A DNA stretch of 39,257 nucleotides. It comes from Saccoglossus kowalevskii (taxonomy: Eukaryota > Hemichordata > Enteropneusta > Harrimaniidae). Made by a program: the position numbers and the translations under genes. This document shows positions 13,041-25,685 of this stretch, piece by piece. Where the stretch lies: NCBI RefSeq assembly GCF_000003605.2, contig NW_003106819.1, positions 1-39,257 on the forward strand. The letters are read 5' to 3'. Positions within the stretch are counted from its first letter, which is position 1. Every line of letters starts with the position of its first letter. The notes under the pieces are model-generated. The model searched no databases, was not told where the DNA came from, and saw nothing but the letters and a program-made list of their open reading frames with translations.

Positions 13041-14570
13041 AAGAGCGCTAAATCCATCTCTGCCAGCACACATAATCCAGACAGCTGATCCATCTCTGCC
13101 TGCACACACAGTACAGACAGCTAATCCATCTCTGCCAGCACACAGTCAAGACAGCTAATCCATCTCTGCCAGCACACAGTCAAGACAGCTAATCCATCTC
13201 TGCCTGCACACACAGTACAGACAGCTAATCCATCTCTGCCAGCACACAGTCAAGACAGCTAATCCATCTCTGCCAGTACACAGTCAAGACAGCTAATCGA
13301 TCTCTGCCTGCACACAGTCCAGACAGCTAATACATCTCTGCCTGCACACAGTCCAGACAGCTAATCCATTTCTGCCTGCACACAGTCCAGACAGCTAATC
13401 CATTTCTGCAGGCACACAGTCCAGACAGCTAATCTATCTCTGCCAGCACACAGTCAAGACAGCTAATCGATCTCTGCCTGCACACAGTCCAGACAGCTAA
13501 GCCATCTCTGCCTGCACACAGTCCAGACAGCTAAGCCATCTCTGCCTGCACACAGTCCAGACAGCTAATCCATTTCTGCAGGCACACAGTCCAGACAGCT
13601 AATCCATCTCTGTCTGCACACAGTACAGACAGCTAATCCATCTCTGCCAGCACACAGTCAAGAGCGCTAATCCATCTCTGCCAGCACACAGTCCAGACAG
13701 CTGATCCATCTCTGCCGGCACACAGTCAAGACAGCTAATCCATCTCTGCCTGCACACAGTCAAGACAGCTAATCCATCTCTGCCCACACACAGTCAAGAC
13801 AGCTAAGCCATCTCTGCCTGCACACAGTCCAAACAGCTAATCCATTTCTGCCTGCACACAGTCCAGATAGCTAATCCATCTCTGCCCACGCACAGTCAAG
13901 ACAGCTAAGCCATCTCTGCCTGCACATATTCCAAACAGCTAATCCATCTCTGCCTGCACACAGCCAAGACAGCTAATCCATCTCTGCTAGCACACAGTCA
14001 AGACAGCTAATCCATCTCTGCCTACACACATAGCATAGTCCAGACATCTAATCCATCTCTGCCGGCACACAGTTCAAACAGCTAATCCATCTCTGACTGC
14101 ACACATAGTCCAGACAGCTAATCCATCTCTGCCAGCACACAGTCCAGACAGCTAATCCATCTCTGCCAGCACACAGTCCAGACAGCTAAACCATCTCTGC
14201 CGGCACACAGTCCAGACAGCTAATCCATCTCTGTCTGCACACATAGTCCAGACAGCTAATCCATCTCTGACTGCACACATAGTCCAGACAGCTAATCCAT
14301 CTCTGCCTGCACACAGTACAACCAGCTAATCCATCTCTGACTGCTCACATAGTCCAGACAGCTAATCCATCTCTGCCTGCACACAGTCCAGACAGCTAAT
14401 CCATCTCTGCCAGCACACAGTCCAGACAGCTAATCCATCTCTGCCCACACACAGTCCAGACAGCTAATCCATCTCTGCCCACACATAGTTAAGACAGCTA
14501 GTCCATCTCTGCCAGCACAAAGTCAAGAGCGCTAATCCATCTCTGGCAGCACACAGTCCAGAAAGCTAAT
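13040..14570. repeat. M-K type block at 13.0-14.6 kb
   Basis: The first 200 bp contain an off-pattern join (GCGCTAAATCC, then CACACATAATCC near 13,060) that looks like an unequal-exchange breakpoint. From about 13,430 it follows the 10,700-11,880 string at offset 2,686 (CACATATTCC 11,237/13,923; CACAAAG 11,831/14,517). The monomer GTCAAACAGC is missing near 13,640. A rare GAAAGCTAATCC variant lies near 14,560. Confidence 0.82.
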
Positions 14571-15600
14571 CCATTTCTGCAGGCACACAGTCCAGACAGC
14601 TAATCCATCTCTGCCTGCACACAGTCCAGACAGCTAATCCATCTCTGCCTGCACATAGTACAGGCAGCTAATCCATCTCTGCCTGCACACAGTCAAACAG
14701 CTAATCCATCTCTGCCAGCACAAAGTCAAGAGCGCTAATCCATCTCTGCCAGCACACAGTCAAGACAGCTAATCCATCCCTGCCCACACACAGTCAAGAC
14801 AGCTAAGCCATCTCTGCCTGCACACAGTCCAAACAGCTAATCCATTTCTGCCTGCACACAGTCCAGATAGCTAATCCATCTCTGCCCACGCACAGTCAAG
14901 ACAGCTAATCCATCTCTGCCTGCACATAGTACAGGCAGCTAATCCATCTCTGCCTGCACACAGTCAAACAGCTAATCCATCTCTGCCAGCACAAAGTCAA
15001 GAGCGCTAATCCATCTCTGCCAGCACACAGTCAAGACAGCTAATCCATCTCTGCCAGCACACAGTCAAGACAGCTAATCGATCTCTGCCTGCACACAGTC
15101 CAGACAGCTAAGCCATCTCTGCCTGCACACAGTCCAGACAGCTAAGCCATCTCTGCCTGCACACAGTCCAGACAGCTAATCCATTTCTGCAGGCACACAG
15201 TCCAGACAGCTAATCCATCTCTGTCTGCACACAGTACAGACAGCTAATCCATCTCTGCCTGCACACAGTCAAACAGCTAATCCATCTCTGCCAGCACACA
15301 GTCAAGAGCGCTAATCCATCTCTGCCAGCACACAGTCCACACAGCTGATCCATCTCTGCCGGCACACAGTCAAGACAGCTAATCCATCTCTGCCTGCACA
15401 CAGTCAAGACAGCTAATCCATCTCTGCCCACACACAGTCAAGACAGCTAAGCCATCTCTGCCTGCACACAGTCCAAACAGCTAATCCATTTCTGCCTGCA
15501 CACAGTCCAGATAGCTAATCCATCTCTGCCCACGCACAGTCAAGACAGCTAAGCCATCTCTGCCTGCACATATTCCAAACAGCTAATCCATCTCTGCCTG
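14570..15600. repeat. Block G1, about 1 kb, copied at 23,725-24,755
   Basis: The offset is 9,155 at the CACGCACAGTCAAG monomer (14,887/24,042) and CACATATTCC (15,567/24,722). Both copies share the rare substitution CATCCCTGCC (14,775/23,930) and the unusual order CACGCACAG followed by ACATAGTACAGG. At its end this copy has a fresh one-monomer duplication: CACATATTCC is repeated at 15,567 and 15,601, exactly 34 bp apart. Confidence 0.88.
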
Positions 15601-17340
15601 CACATATTCCAAACAGCTAATCCATCTCTGCCTGCACACAGCCAAGACAGCTAATCCATCTCTGCTAGCACACAGTCAAGACAGCTAATCCATCTCTGCC
15701 TGCACACATAGCATAGTCCAGACATCTAATCCATCTCTGCCGGCACACAGTTCAAACAGCTATTCCATCTCTGACTGCACACATAGTCCAGACAGCTAAT
15801 CCATCTCTGCCAGCACACAGTCCAGACAGCTAAACCATCTCTGCCGGCACACAGTCCAGACAGCTAATCCATCTCTGTCTGCACACATAGTCCAGACAGC
15901 TAATCCATCTCTGACTGTATACATAGTCCAGACAGCTAAGCCATCTCTGCCTGCACACAGTACAACCAGCTAATCCATCTCTGACTGCTCACATAGTCCA
16001 GACAGCTAATCCATCTCTGCCTGCACACAGTCCAGACAGCTAATCCATCTCTGCCAGCACACAGTCCAGACAGCTAACCCATCTCTGCCCATACACAGTC
16101 CAGACAGCTAATCCATCTCTGCCCACACATAGTTAAGACAGCTAGTCCATCTCTGCCAGCACAAAGTCAAGAGCGCTAATCCATCTCTGCCAGCACACAG
16201 TCCAGACAGCTGATCCATCTCTGCCTGACACAGTCAAGACAGCTGATCCATCTCTGCCTGCACACAGTCCAAACAGCTAATCCATCTCTGCCTACACACA
16301 GTACAACCAGCTAATCCATCTATGACTGCTCACATAGACCAGACAGCTAATCCATCTCTGCCTGCACACAGTCCAGACAGCTAATCCATCTCTGCCAGCA
16401 CACAGTCCAGACAGCTAATCCATCTCTGCCAGCACACAGTCCAGACAGCTAATCCATCTCTGCCCACACACAGTCCAGACAGCTAATCCATCTCTGCCCA
16501 CACATAGTTAAGACAGCTAATCCATCTCTGCCAGCACTCAGTCCAGACAGCTAATCCATTTCTGCCTGCACACAGTCCAGATAGCTAATCCATCTCTGCC
16601 TGCACACAGTCAAGACAGCTAATCCATCTCTGCCAGCACACAGTCAAGACAGCTAATCGATCTCTGCCTGCACACAGTCCAGACAGCTAATCCATCTCTG
16701 ACTGCACACATAATCCAGACAGCTAATCCATCTCTGCCTGCACACACAGTACAGACAGCTAATCCATCTCTGCCAGCACACAGTCAAGACAGCTAATCCA
16801 TCTCTGCCAGCACACAGTCAAGACAGCTAATCCATCTCTGCCTGCACACAGTCAAACAGCTAATCCATCTCTGCCAGCACACAGTCAAGAGCGCTAATCC
16901 ATCTCTGCCTGCACACACAGTCCAGACAGCTAATCCATCTCTGACTGCACACATAGTACATCACAGCTAATCCATCTCTGCCAGCACACAGTCAAGACAG
17001 CTAATCCATCTCTGCCAGCACACAGTCAAGACAGCTAATCCATCTCTGCCAGTACACAGTCAAGACAGCTAATCGATCTCTGCCTGCACACAGTCCAGAC
17101 AGCTAATACATCTCTGCCTGCACACAGTCCAGACAGCTAATCCATTTCTGCCTGCACACAGTCCAGACAGCTAATCCATTTCTGCAGGCACACAGTCCAG
17201 ACAGCTAATCTATCTCTGCCAGCACACAGTCAAGACAGCTAATCCATCTCTGCCTGCACACAGTCAAGACAGCTAATCCATCTCTGCCAGCACACAGTCC
17301 AGACAGCTAATCCATCTCTGCCAGCACACAGTCCAGACAG
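15601..17340. repeat. Composite block joining E-type and F-type strings
   Basis: 15,601-16,420 follows 5,651-6,500 (offset 9,950, then 9,916 at GTATACATAG 15,917 and CTATGAC 16,320). At about 16,500 it switches to the F-type string (CACACATAATCC after 16,695, partner after 10,201, offset 6,494). A monomer reading CATAGTACATCACAGC near 16,955 is found nowhere else that I can see. The fusion of two block types inside one stretch shows that the array recombines in the middle of blocks. Confidence 0.78.
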
Positions 17341-18840
17341 CTAATCGATCTCTGCCTGCATACAGTCCAGACAGCTAAGCCATCTCTGCCTGCACACAGT
17401 CCAGACAGCTAAGCCATCTCTGCCTGCACACAGTCCAGACAGCTAATCCATTTCTGCAGGCACACAGTCCAGACAGCTAATCCATCTCTGTCTGCACATA
17501 GTACAGACAGCTAATCCATCTCTGCCTGCACACAGTCAAACAGCTAATCCATCTCTGCCAGCACACAGTCAAGAGCGCTAATCCATCTCTGCCAGCACAC
17601 AGTCCAGACAGCTGATCCATCTCTGCCGGCACACAGTCAAGACAGCTAATCCATCTCTGCCTGCACACAGTCAAGACAGCTAATCCATCTCTGCCCACAC
17701 ACAGTCAAGACAGCTAAGCCATCTCTGCCTGCACACAGTCCAAACAGCTAATCCATTTCTGCCTGCACACAGACCAGATAGTTAATCCATCTCTGCCCAC
17801 GCACAGTCAAGACAGCTAAGCCATCTCTGCCTGCACATATTCCAAACAGCTAATCCATCTCTGCCTGCACACAGCCAAGACAGCTAATCCATCTCTGCTA
17901 GCACACAGTCAAGACAGCTAATCCATCTCTGCCTGCACACATAGCATAGTCCAGACATCTAATCCATCTCTGCCGGGACACAGTTCAAACAGCTAATCCA
18001 TCTCTGACTGCACACAGTTCAAACAGCTAATCCATCTCTGACTGCACACATAGTCCAGACAGCTAATCCATCTCTGCCAGCACACAGTCCAGACAGCTAA
18101 TCCATCTCTGCCAGCACACAGTCCAGACAGCTAAACCATCTCTGCCGGCACACAGTCCAGACAGCTAATCCATCTCTGTCTGCACACATAGTCCAGACAG
18201 CTAATCCATCTCTGACTGCACACATAGTCCAGACAGCTAATCCATCTCTGCCTGCACACAGTACAACCAGCTAATCCATCTCTGACTGCTCACATAGTCC
18301 AGACAGCTAATCCATCTCTGCCTGCACACAGTCCAGACAGCTAATCCATCTCTGCCAGCACACAGTCCAGACAGCTAATCCATCTCTGCCCACACACAGT
18401 CCAGACAGCTAATCCATCTCTGCCCACACATAGTTAAGACAGCTAGTCCATCTCTGCCAGCACAAAGTCAAGAGCGCTAATCCATCTCTGCCAGCACACA
18501 GTCCAGACAGCTGATCCATCTCTGCCTGACACAGTCAAGACAGCTGATCCATCTCTGCCTGCACACAGTCCAAACAGCTAATCCATCTCTGCCTACACAC
18601 AGTACAACCAGCTAATCCATCTCTGACTGCTCACATAGACCAGACAGCTAATCCATCTCTGCCTGCACACAGTCCAGACAGCTAATCCATCTCTGCCAGC
18701 ACACAGTCCAGACAGCTAAACCATCTCTGCCGGCACACAGTCCAGACAGCTAATCCATCTCTGTCTGCACACATAGTCCAGACAGCTAATCCATCTCTGA
18801 CTGTATACAATAGTCCAGACAGCTAATCCATCTCTGCCTG
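17340..18840. repeat. M-K type block plus partial E-type duplicate
   Basis: GTCTGCACATAGTACAG near 17,490, CACATATTCC at 17,834, CATAGCATAG, and a doubled AGTTCAAAC monomer near 17,992 and 18,018. GTTAAG, CAGCTGATCC and CCTGACACAG follow. Near 18,803 a GTATACAATAG variant with one additional A precedes a second pass through the same string (GTATACATAG at 19,048). The 245-bp spacing suggests a join between two partial copies. Confidence 0.78.
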
Positions 18841-21660
18841 CACACAGTTCAAACAGCTAATCCATCTCTGACTGCACACATAGTCCAGACAGCTAATCCA
18901 TCTCTGCCAGCACACAGTCCAGACAGCTAATCCATCTCTGCCAGCACACAGTCCAGACAGCTAAACCATCTCTGCCGGCACACAGTCCAGACAGCTAATC
19001 CATCTCTGTCTGCACACATAGTCCAGACAGCTAATCCATCTCTGACTGTATACATAGTCCAGACAGCTAATCCATCTCTGCCTGCACACAGTACAACCAG
19101 CTAATCCATCTCTGACTGCTCACATAGTCCAGACTGCTAATCCATCTCTGCCTGCACACAGTCCAGACAGCTAATCCATCTCTGCCAGCACACAGTCCAG
19201 ACAGCTAATCCATCTCTGCCCACACACAGTCCAGACAGCTAATCCATCTCTGCCCACACATAGTTAAGACAGCTAGTCCATCTCTGCCAGCACAAAGTCA
19301 AGAGCGCTAATCCATCTCTGCCAGCACACAGTCCAGACAGCTGATCCATCTCTGCCTGACACAGTCAAGACAGCTGATCCATCTCTGCCTGCACACAGTC
19401 CAAACAGCTAATCCATCTCTGCCTACACACAGTACAACCAGCTAATCCATCTATGACTGCTCACATAGACCAGACAGCTAATCCATCTCTGCCTGCACAC
19501 AGTCCAGACAGCTAATCCATCTCTGCCAGCACACAGTCCAGACAGCTAATCCATCTCTGCCCACACACATTCCAGACAGCTAATCCATCTCTGCCCACAC
19601 ATAGTTAAGACAGCTAATCCATCTCTGCCAGCACTCAGTCCAGACAGCTAATCCATCTCTGCCAGCACACAGTCCAGACAGCTAATCCATTTCTGCAGGC
19701 ACACAGTCCAGACAGCTAATCCATTTCTGCGGGCACACAGTCCAGACAGCTAATCCATCTCTGCGGGCACACAGTCCAGACAGCTAATCCATCTCTGCCT
19801 GCTCACAGTACAGGCAGCTAATCCATCTCTGCCTGCACACAGTCAAACAGCTAATACATCTTTGCCAGCACAAAGTCAAGAGCGCTAATCCATCTCTGCC
19901 AGCACACAGTCAAGACAGCTAATCTTTTTCTGCCTGCACACAGTCCAGACAGCTAATCCATCTCTGCCCACACACAGTCAAGACAGCTAAGCCATCTCTT
20001 CCTGCACACACAGTCAAGACAGCTAAGCCATCTCTTCCTGCACACAGTCCAAACAGCTAATCCATTTCTGCCTGCACACAGTCCAGACAGCTAATCCATC
20101 TCTGCCCACACACAGTCAAGACAGCTAATCCATCTCTGCCCACACATAGTTAAGACAGCTAATCCATCTCTGCCAGCACAAAGTCAAGAGCGCTAATCCA
20201 TCTCTGCCAGCACACAGTCCAGACAGCTGATCCATCTCTGCCTCCACACAGTCAAGACAGCTAATCCATCTCTGCCCACACACAGTCAAGACAGCTAAGC
20301 CATCTCTGTCTGCACACAGTCCAAACAGCTAATCCATCTCTGCCTACACACAGTACAACCAGCTAATCCATCTCTGACTGCTCACATAGTCCAGACAGCT
20401 AATCCATCTCTGCCTGCACACAGTCCAGACAGCTAATCCATCTCTGCCCACACACAGTCCAGACAGCTAATCCATCTCTGCCCACACATAGTTAAGACAG
20501 CTAATCCATCTCTGCCAGCACTCAGTCCAGACAGCTAATCCATCTCTGGCAGCACACAGTCCAGACAGCTAATCCATTTCTGCGGGCACACTGTCCAGAC
20601 AGCTAATCCATCTCTGCCTGCACACAGTACAGGCAGCTAATCCATCTCTGCCTGCACACAGTCAAACAGCTAATCCATCTCTGCCAGCACAAAGTCAAGA
20701 GCGCTAATCCATCTCTGCCAGCACACAGTCAAGACAGCTAACCCATCTCTGCCCACACACAGTCAAGACAGCTAAGCCATCTCTGCCTGCACACAGTCCA
20801 AACAGCTAATCCATTTCTGCCTGCACACAGTCCAGATAGCTAATCCATCTCTGCCCACGCACAGATAAGCCATCTCTGCCTGCACACAGTCAAGACAGCT
20901 AATCCATCTCTGCCTGCACACAGTCAAGACAGCTAATCCATCTCTGCCTACACACAGTACAACCAGCTAATCCATCTCTGACTGCTCACATAGTCCAGAC
21001 AGCTAATCCATCTCTGCCTGCACACAGTCCAGACAGCTAATCCATCTCTGCCGGCACACAGTCCAGACAGCTAATCCATCTCTGCCCACACACAGTCCAG
21101 ACAGCTAATCCATCTCTGCCCACACATAGTTAAGACAGCTAATCCATCTCTGCCAGCACTCAGTCCAGACAGCTAATCCATCTCTGGCAGCACACAGTCC
21201 AGACAGCTAATCCATTTCTGCAGGCACACAGTCCAGACAGCTAATCCATTTCTGCGGGCACACAGTCCAGACAGCTAATCCATCTCTGCCTGCACACAGT
21301 ACAGGCAACTAATCCATCTCTGCCTGCACACAGTCAAACAGCTAATCCATCTCTGCCAGCACAAAGTCAAGAGCGCTAATCCATCTCTGCCAGCACACAG
21401 TCAAGACAGCTAATCCATCTCTGCCTGCACACAGTCAAGACAGCTAATCCATCTCTGCCCACACACAGTCAAGACAGCTAAGCCATCTCTGCCTGCACAC
21501 AGTCCAAACAGCTAATCCATTTCTGCCTGCACACAGTCCAGATAGCTAATCCATCTCTGCCCACGCACAGATAAGCCATCTCTGCCTGCACACAGTCAAG
21601 ACAGCTAATCCATCTCTGCCTGCACACAGTCAAAACAGCTAATCCATCTCTGCCTGCACA
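18841..21660. repeat. Long block E2, copy of 5,794-8,620
   Basis: Collinear with E1 at offset 13,047 across its full length, apart from compensating single-monomer gains. It shares with E1 the rare CTATGAC (19,451), CACACATTCC (near 19,565) and TGCTCACAGTACAGG (near 19,800). It differs by CACACTGTCC near 20,588 and by AATCCATC where E1 has AATGCATC. It contains the T5 monomer at 19,921 and CACGCACAGATAAGCC at 20,856 and 21,562. Confidence 0.92.
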
Positions 21661-21663
21661 CAG

Positions 21664-22671
21664 TCCAGATAGCTAATCCATCTCTTCCCACACACAGTCA
21701 AGACAGCTAATCCATCTCTGCCTGACATAGTCCAGACAGCTAATCCATCTCTGCCTGACACAGTCCAGACAGCTAATCCATCTCTGCCTGCACACATAGC
21801 ATAGTCCAGACATCTAATCCATCTCTGCCGGCACACAGTTCAAACAGCTAATCCATCTCTGACTGCACACATAGTCCAGACAGCTAATCCATCTCTGACT
21901 GCACACATAGTCCAGACAGCTAATCCATCTCTGCCTGCACACAGTACAACCAGCTAATCCATCTCTGACTGCACACATAGTCCAGACAGCTAATCCATCT
22001 CTGCCTGCACACAGTCCAGACAGCTAATCCATCTCTGCCAGCACACAGTCCAGACAGCTAATCCATCTCTGCCCACACACAGTCCAGACAGCTAATCCAT
22101 CTCTGCCCACACATAGTTAAGACAGCTAATCCATCTCTGCCAGCACTCAGTCCAGACAGCTAATCCATTTCTGCCTGCACACAGTCCAGATAGCTAATCC
22201 ATCTCTGCCTGCACACAGTCAAGACAGCTAATCCATCTCTGCCAGCACACAGTCAATACAGCTAATCGATCTCTGCCTGCACACAGTCCAGACAGCTAAT
22301 CCATCTCTGACTGCACACATAATCCAGACAGCTAATCCATCTCTGCCTGCACACACAGTACAGACAGCTAATCCATCTCTGCCAGCACACAGTCAAGACA
22401 GCTAATCCATCTCTGCCAGCACACAGTCAAGACAGCTAATCCATCTCTGCCTGCACACAGTCAAACAGCTAATCCATCTCTGCCAGCACACAGTCAAGAG
22501 CGCTAATCCATCTCTGCCTGCACACACAGTCCAGACAGCTAATCCATCTCTGCCTGCACACACAGTACAGACAGCTAATCCATCTCTGCCAGCACACAGT
22601 CAAGACAGCTAATCCATCTCTGCCAGTAGTACACAGTCAAGACAGGTAATCGATCTCTGCCTGCACACAGT
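21664..22671. repeat. Block copy A2, paralogous to 1-925
   Basis: It directly follows E2 and matches the start of the window, including CTCTTCCCAC, CCTGACATAG, CCAGTAGTACACAG and ACAGGTAATCG (22,642). It retains two monomers that A1 lacks near 22,200-22,270. One private change is AATACAGC near 22,255. Homology to A1 ends where the degraded patch begins, so this boundary may be an assembly or exchange joint. Confidence 0.88.
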
Positions 22672-22900
22672 CCAGGACAGTTAATCCCATTTTGCCTGCA
22701 CACAGTTCCAGACAGTAATCCATTTTGCCAGCACACAGTCCAGACAGTAATCCATTCTGCAGGCACACAGTCCAGACAGTAATTATTCTGCCAGCACACA
22801 GTCATGACAGTAATCGATCTCTGCTGCACACAAGTCCAGACAGATAAGCCATTTTGCCTGCACACAGTCCAGACAGTAAGCCATCTCTGCCTGCACACAG
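22672..22900. repeat. Degraded minisatellite patch 1
   Basis: Six or seven monomers carry clustered errors relative to all others in the window: AGTAATCC for AGCTAATCC, CATTTTGCC for CATTTCTGCC, doubled bases in CCAGGACAG and AGTTCCAGAC, and CAGATAAGCC. Most changes are single-base losses at the AGCT and TCTG positions. Array order is still readable (AATCGATC, AAGCC doublet). Loss of a base here opens a 107-codon minus-strand frame that is not a gene. Milder C-to-A changes (CAGATAATCC, GCGATAATCC) continue to about 23,550. Confidence 0.85.
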
Positions 22901-23720
22901 TCCAGACAGATAATCCATTTCTGCAGGCACACAGTCCAGACAGCTAATCCATCTCTGTTTGCACACAGTACAGACAGATAATCCATCTCTGCCTGCACAC
23001 AGTCAAACAGCTAATCCATCTCTGCCAGCACACAGTCAAGAGCGATAATCCATCTCTGCCAGCACACAGTCCAGACAGCTGATCCATCTCTGCCGGCACA
23101 CAGTCAAGACAGCTAATCCATCTCTGCCTGCACACAGTCAAGACAGCTAATCCATCTCTGCCCACACACAGTCAAGACAGTAAGCCATCTCTGCCTGCAC
23201 ACAGTCCAAACAGCTAATCCATTTCTGCCTGCACACAGTCAAGACAGCTAACCCATCTCTGCCCACACACAGTCAAGACAGCTAAGCCATCTCTGCCTGC
23301 ACACAGTCCAAACAGCTAATCCATTTCTGCCTGCACACAGTCCAGATAGCTAATCCATCTCTGCCCACGCACAGATAAGCCATCTCTGCCTGCACACAGT
23401 CAAGACAGATAATCCATCTCTGCCTACACACAGTACAACCAGCTAATCCATCTCTGACTGCTCACATAGTCCAGACAGCTAATCCATCTCTGCATGCACA
23501 CAGTCCAGACAGCTAATCCATCTCTGCCAGCACACAGTCCAGACAGATAATCCATCTCTGCCGGCACACAGTCCAGACAGCTAATCCATCTCTGACTGCA
23601 CACATAGTCCAGACAGCTAATCCATCTCTGCCTGCACACAGTACAACCAGCTAATCCATCTCTGACTGCTCACATAGTCCAGACAGCTAATCCATCTCTG
23701 CCTGCACACAGTCCAGACAG
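22900..23720. repeat. M-type string and C-type remnant with scattered changes
   Basis: GTTTGCACACAGTACAG near 22,960, GAGCGATAATCC, CAGCTGATCC and a GACAGTAAGCC deletion near 23,178. From about 23,230 it resembles 20,720-21,060 (AACCCATC; CACGCACAGATAAGCC 20,856/23,366, offset 2,510). CAGATAATCC occurs near 23,406 and 23,544, and a GCATGCACAC variant near 23,493. The K string that normally follows the M string is absent. Confidence 0.75.
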
Positions 23721-24755
23721 CTAATCCATTTCTGCAGGCACACAGTCCAGACAGCTAATCCATCTCTGCCTGCACACAGTCCAGACAGCTAATCCATCTC
23801 TGCCTGCACATAGTACAGGCAGCTAATCCATCTCTGCCTGCACACAGTCAAACAGCTAATCCATCTCTGCCAGCACAAAGTCAAGAGCGCTAATCCATCT
23901 CTGCCAGCACACAGTCAAGACAGCTAATCCATCCCTGCCCACACACAGTCAAGACAGCTAAGCCATCTCTGCCTGCACACAGTCCAAACAGCTAATCCAT
24001 TTCTGCCTGCACACAGTCCAGATAGCTAATCCATCTCTGCCCACGCACAGTCAAGACAGCTAATCCATCTCTGCCTGCACATAGTACAGGCAGCTAATCC
24101 ATCTCTGCCTGCACACAGTCAAACAGCTAATCCATCTCTGCCAGCACAAAGTCAAGAGCGCTAATCCATCTCTGCCAGCACACAGTCAAGACAGCTAATC
24201 CATCTCTGCCAGCACACAGTCAAGACAGCTAATCGATCTCTGCCTGCACACAGTCCAGACAGCTAAGCCATCTCTGCCTGCACACAGTCCAGACAGCTAA
24301 GCCATCTCTGCCTGCACACAGTCCAGACAGCTAATCCATTTCTGCAGGCACACAGTCCAGACAGCTAATCCATCTCTGTCTGCACACAGTACAGACAGCT
24401 AATCCATCTCTGCCTGCACACAGTCAAACAGCTAATCCATCTCTGCCAGCACACAGTCAAGAGCGCTAATCCATCTCTGCCAGCACACAGTCCAGACAGC
24501 TGATCCATCTCTGCCGGCACACAGTCAAGACAGCTAATCCATCTCTGCCTGCACACAGTCAAGACAGCTAATCCATCTCTGCCCACACACAGTCAAGACA
24601 GCTAAGCCATCTCTGCCTGCACACAGTCCAAACAGCTAATCCATTTCTGCCTGCACACAGTCCAGATAGCTAATCCATCTCTGCCCACGCACAGTCAAGA
24701 CAGCTAAGCCATCTCTGCCTGCACATATTCCAAACAGCTAATCCATCTCTGCCTG
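23720..24755. repeat. Block G2, copy of 14,570-15,600
   Basis: It matches G1 at a constant offset of 9,155 and shares the rare CATCCCTGCC at 23,930. It has only one CACATATTCC (24,722) where G1 has two, so the second one in G1 arose after the block was copied. Confidence 0.87.
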
Positions 24756-25685
24756 CACACAGCCAAGACAGCTAATCCATCTTTGCTAGCACACAGTCAA
24801 GACAGCTAATCCATCTCTGCCTGCACACATAGCATAGTCCAGACATCTAATCCATCTCTGCCGGCACACAGTTCAAACAGCTAATCCATCTCTGACTGCA
24901 CACATAGTCCAGACAGCTAATCCATCTCTGCCAGCACACAGTCCAGACAGCTAATCCATCTCTGCCAGCACACAGTCCAGACAGCTAAACCATCTCTGCC
25001 GGCACACAGTCCAGACAGCTAATCCATCTCTGACTGCACACATAGTCCAGACAGCTAATCCATCTCTGCCTGCACACAGTACAACCAGCTAATCCATCTC
25101 TGACTGCTCACATAGTCCAGACAGCTAATCCATCTCTGCCTGCACACAGTCCAGACAGCTAATCCATCTCTGCCAGCACACAGTCCAGACAGCTAATCCA
25201 TCTCTGCCCACACACAGTCCAGACAGCTAATCCATCTCTGCCCACACATAGTTAAGACAGCTAGTCGATCTCTGCCAGCACAAAGTCAAGAGCGCTAATC
25301 CATCTCTGGCAGCACACAGTCCAGACAGCTAATCCATTTCTGCAGGCACACAGTCCAGACAGCTAATCCATCTCTGCCTGCACACAGTCCAGACAGCTAA
25401 TCCATCTCTGCCTGCACATAGTACAGGCAGCTAATCCATCTCTGCCTGCACACAGTCAAACAGCTAATCCATCTCTGCCAGCACAAAGTCAAGAGCGCTA
25501 ATCCATCTCTGCCAGCACACAGTCAAGACAGCTAATCCATCTCTGCCCACACACAGTCAAGACAGCTAAGCCATCTCTGCCTGCACACAGTCCAAACAGC
25601 TAATCCATTTCTGCCTGCACACAGTCCAGATAGCTAATCCATCTCTGCCCACGCACAGTCAAGACAGCTAAGCCATCTCTGCCTG
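24755..25685. repeat. K-type string, tandem with the next block
   Basis: It holds CTTTGCTAGC, CATAGCATAG, AGTTCAAAC, AACCATC, GTTAAG, a private AGTCGATC near 25,263, CACAAAGTCAAGAGCGC, ACATAGTACAGGC and CACGCACAGTCAAG. The next CACATATTCC is at 25,686, 964 bp after 24,722, so the K string is repeated here without the usual M string before it. Confidence 0.78.
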
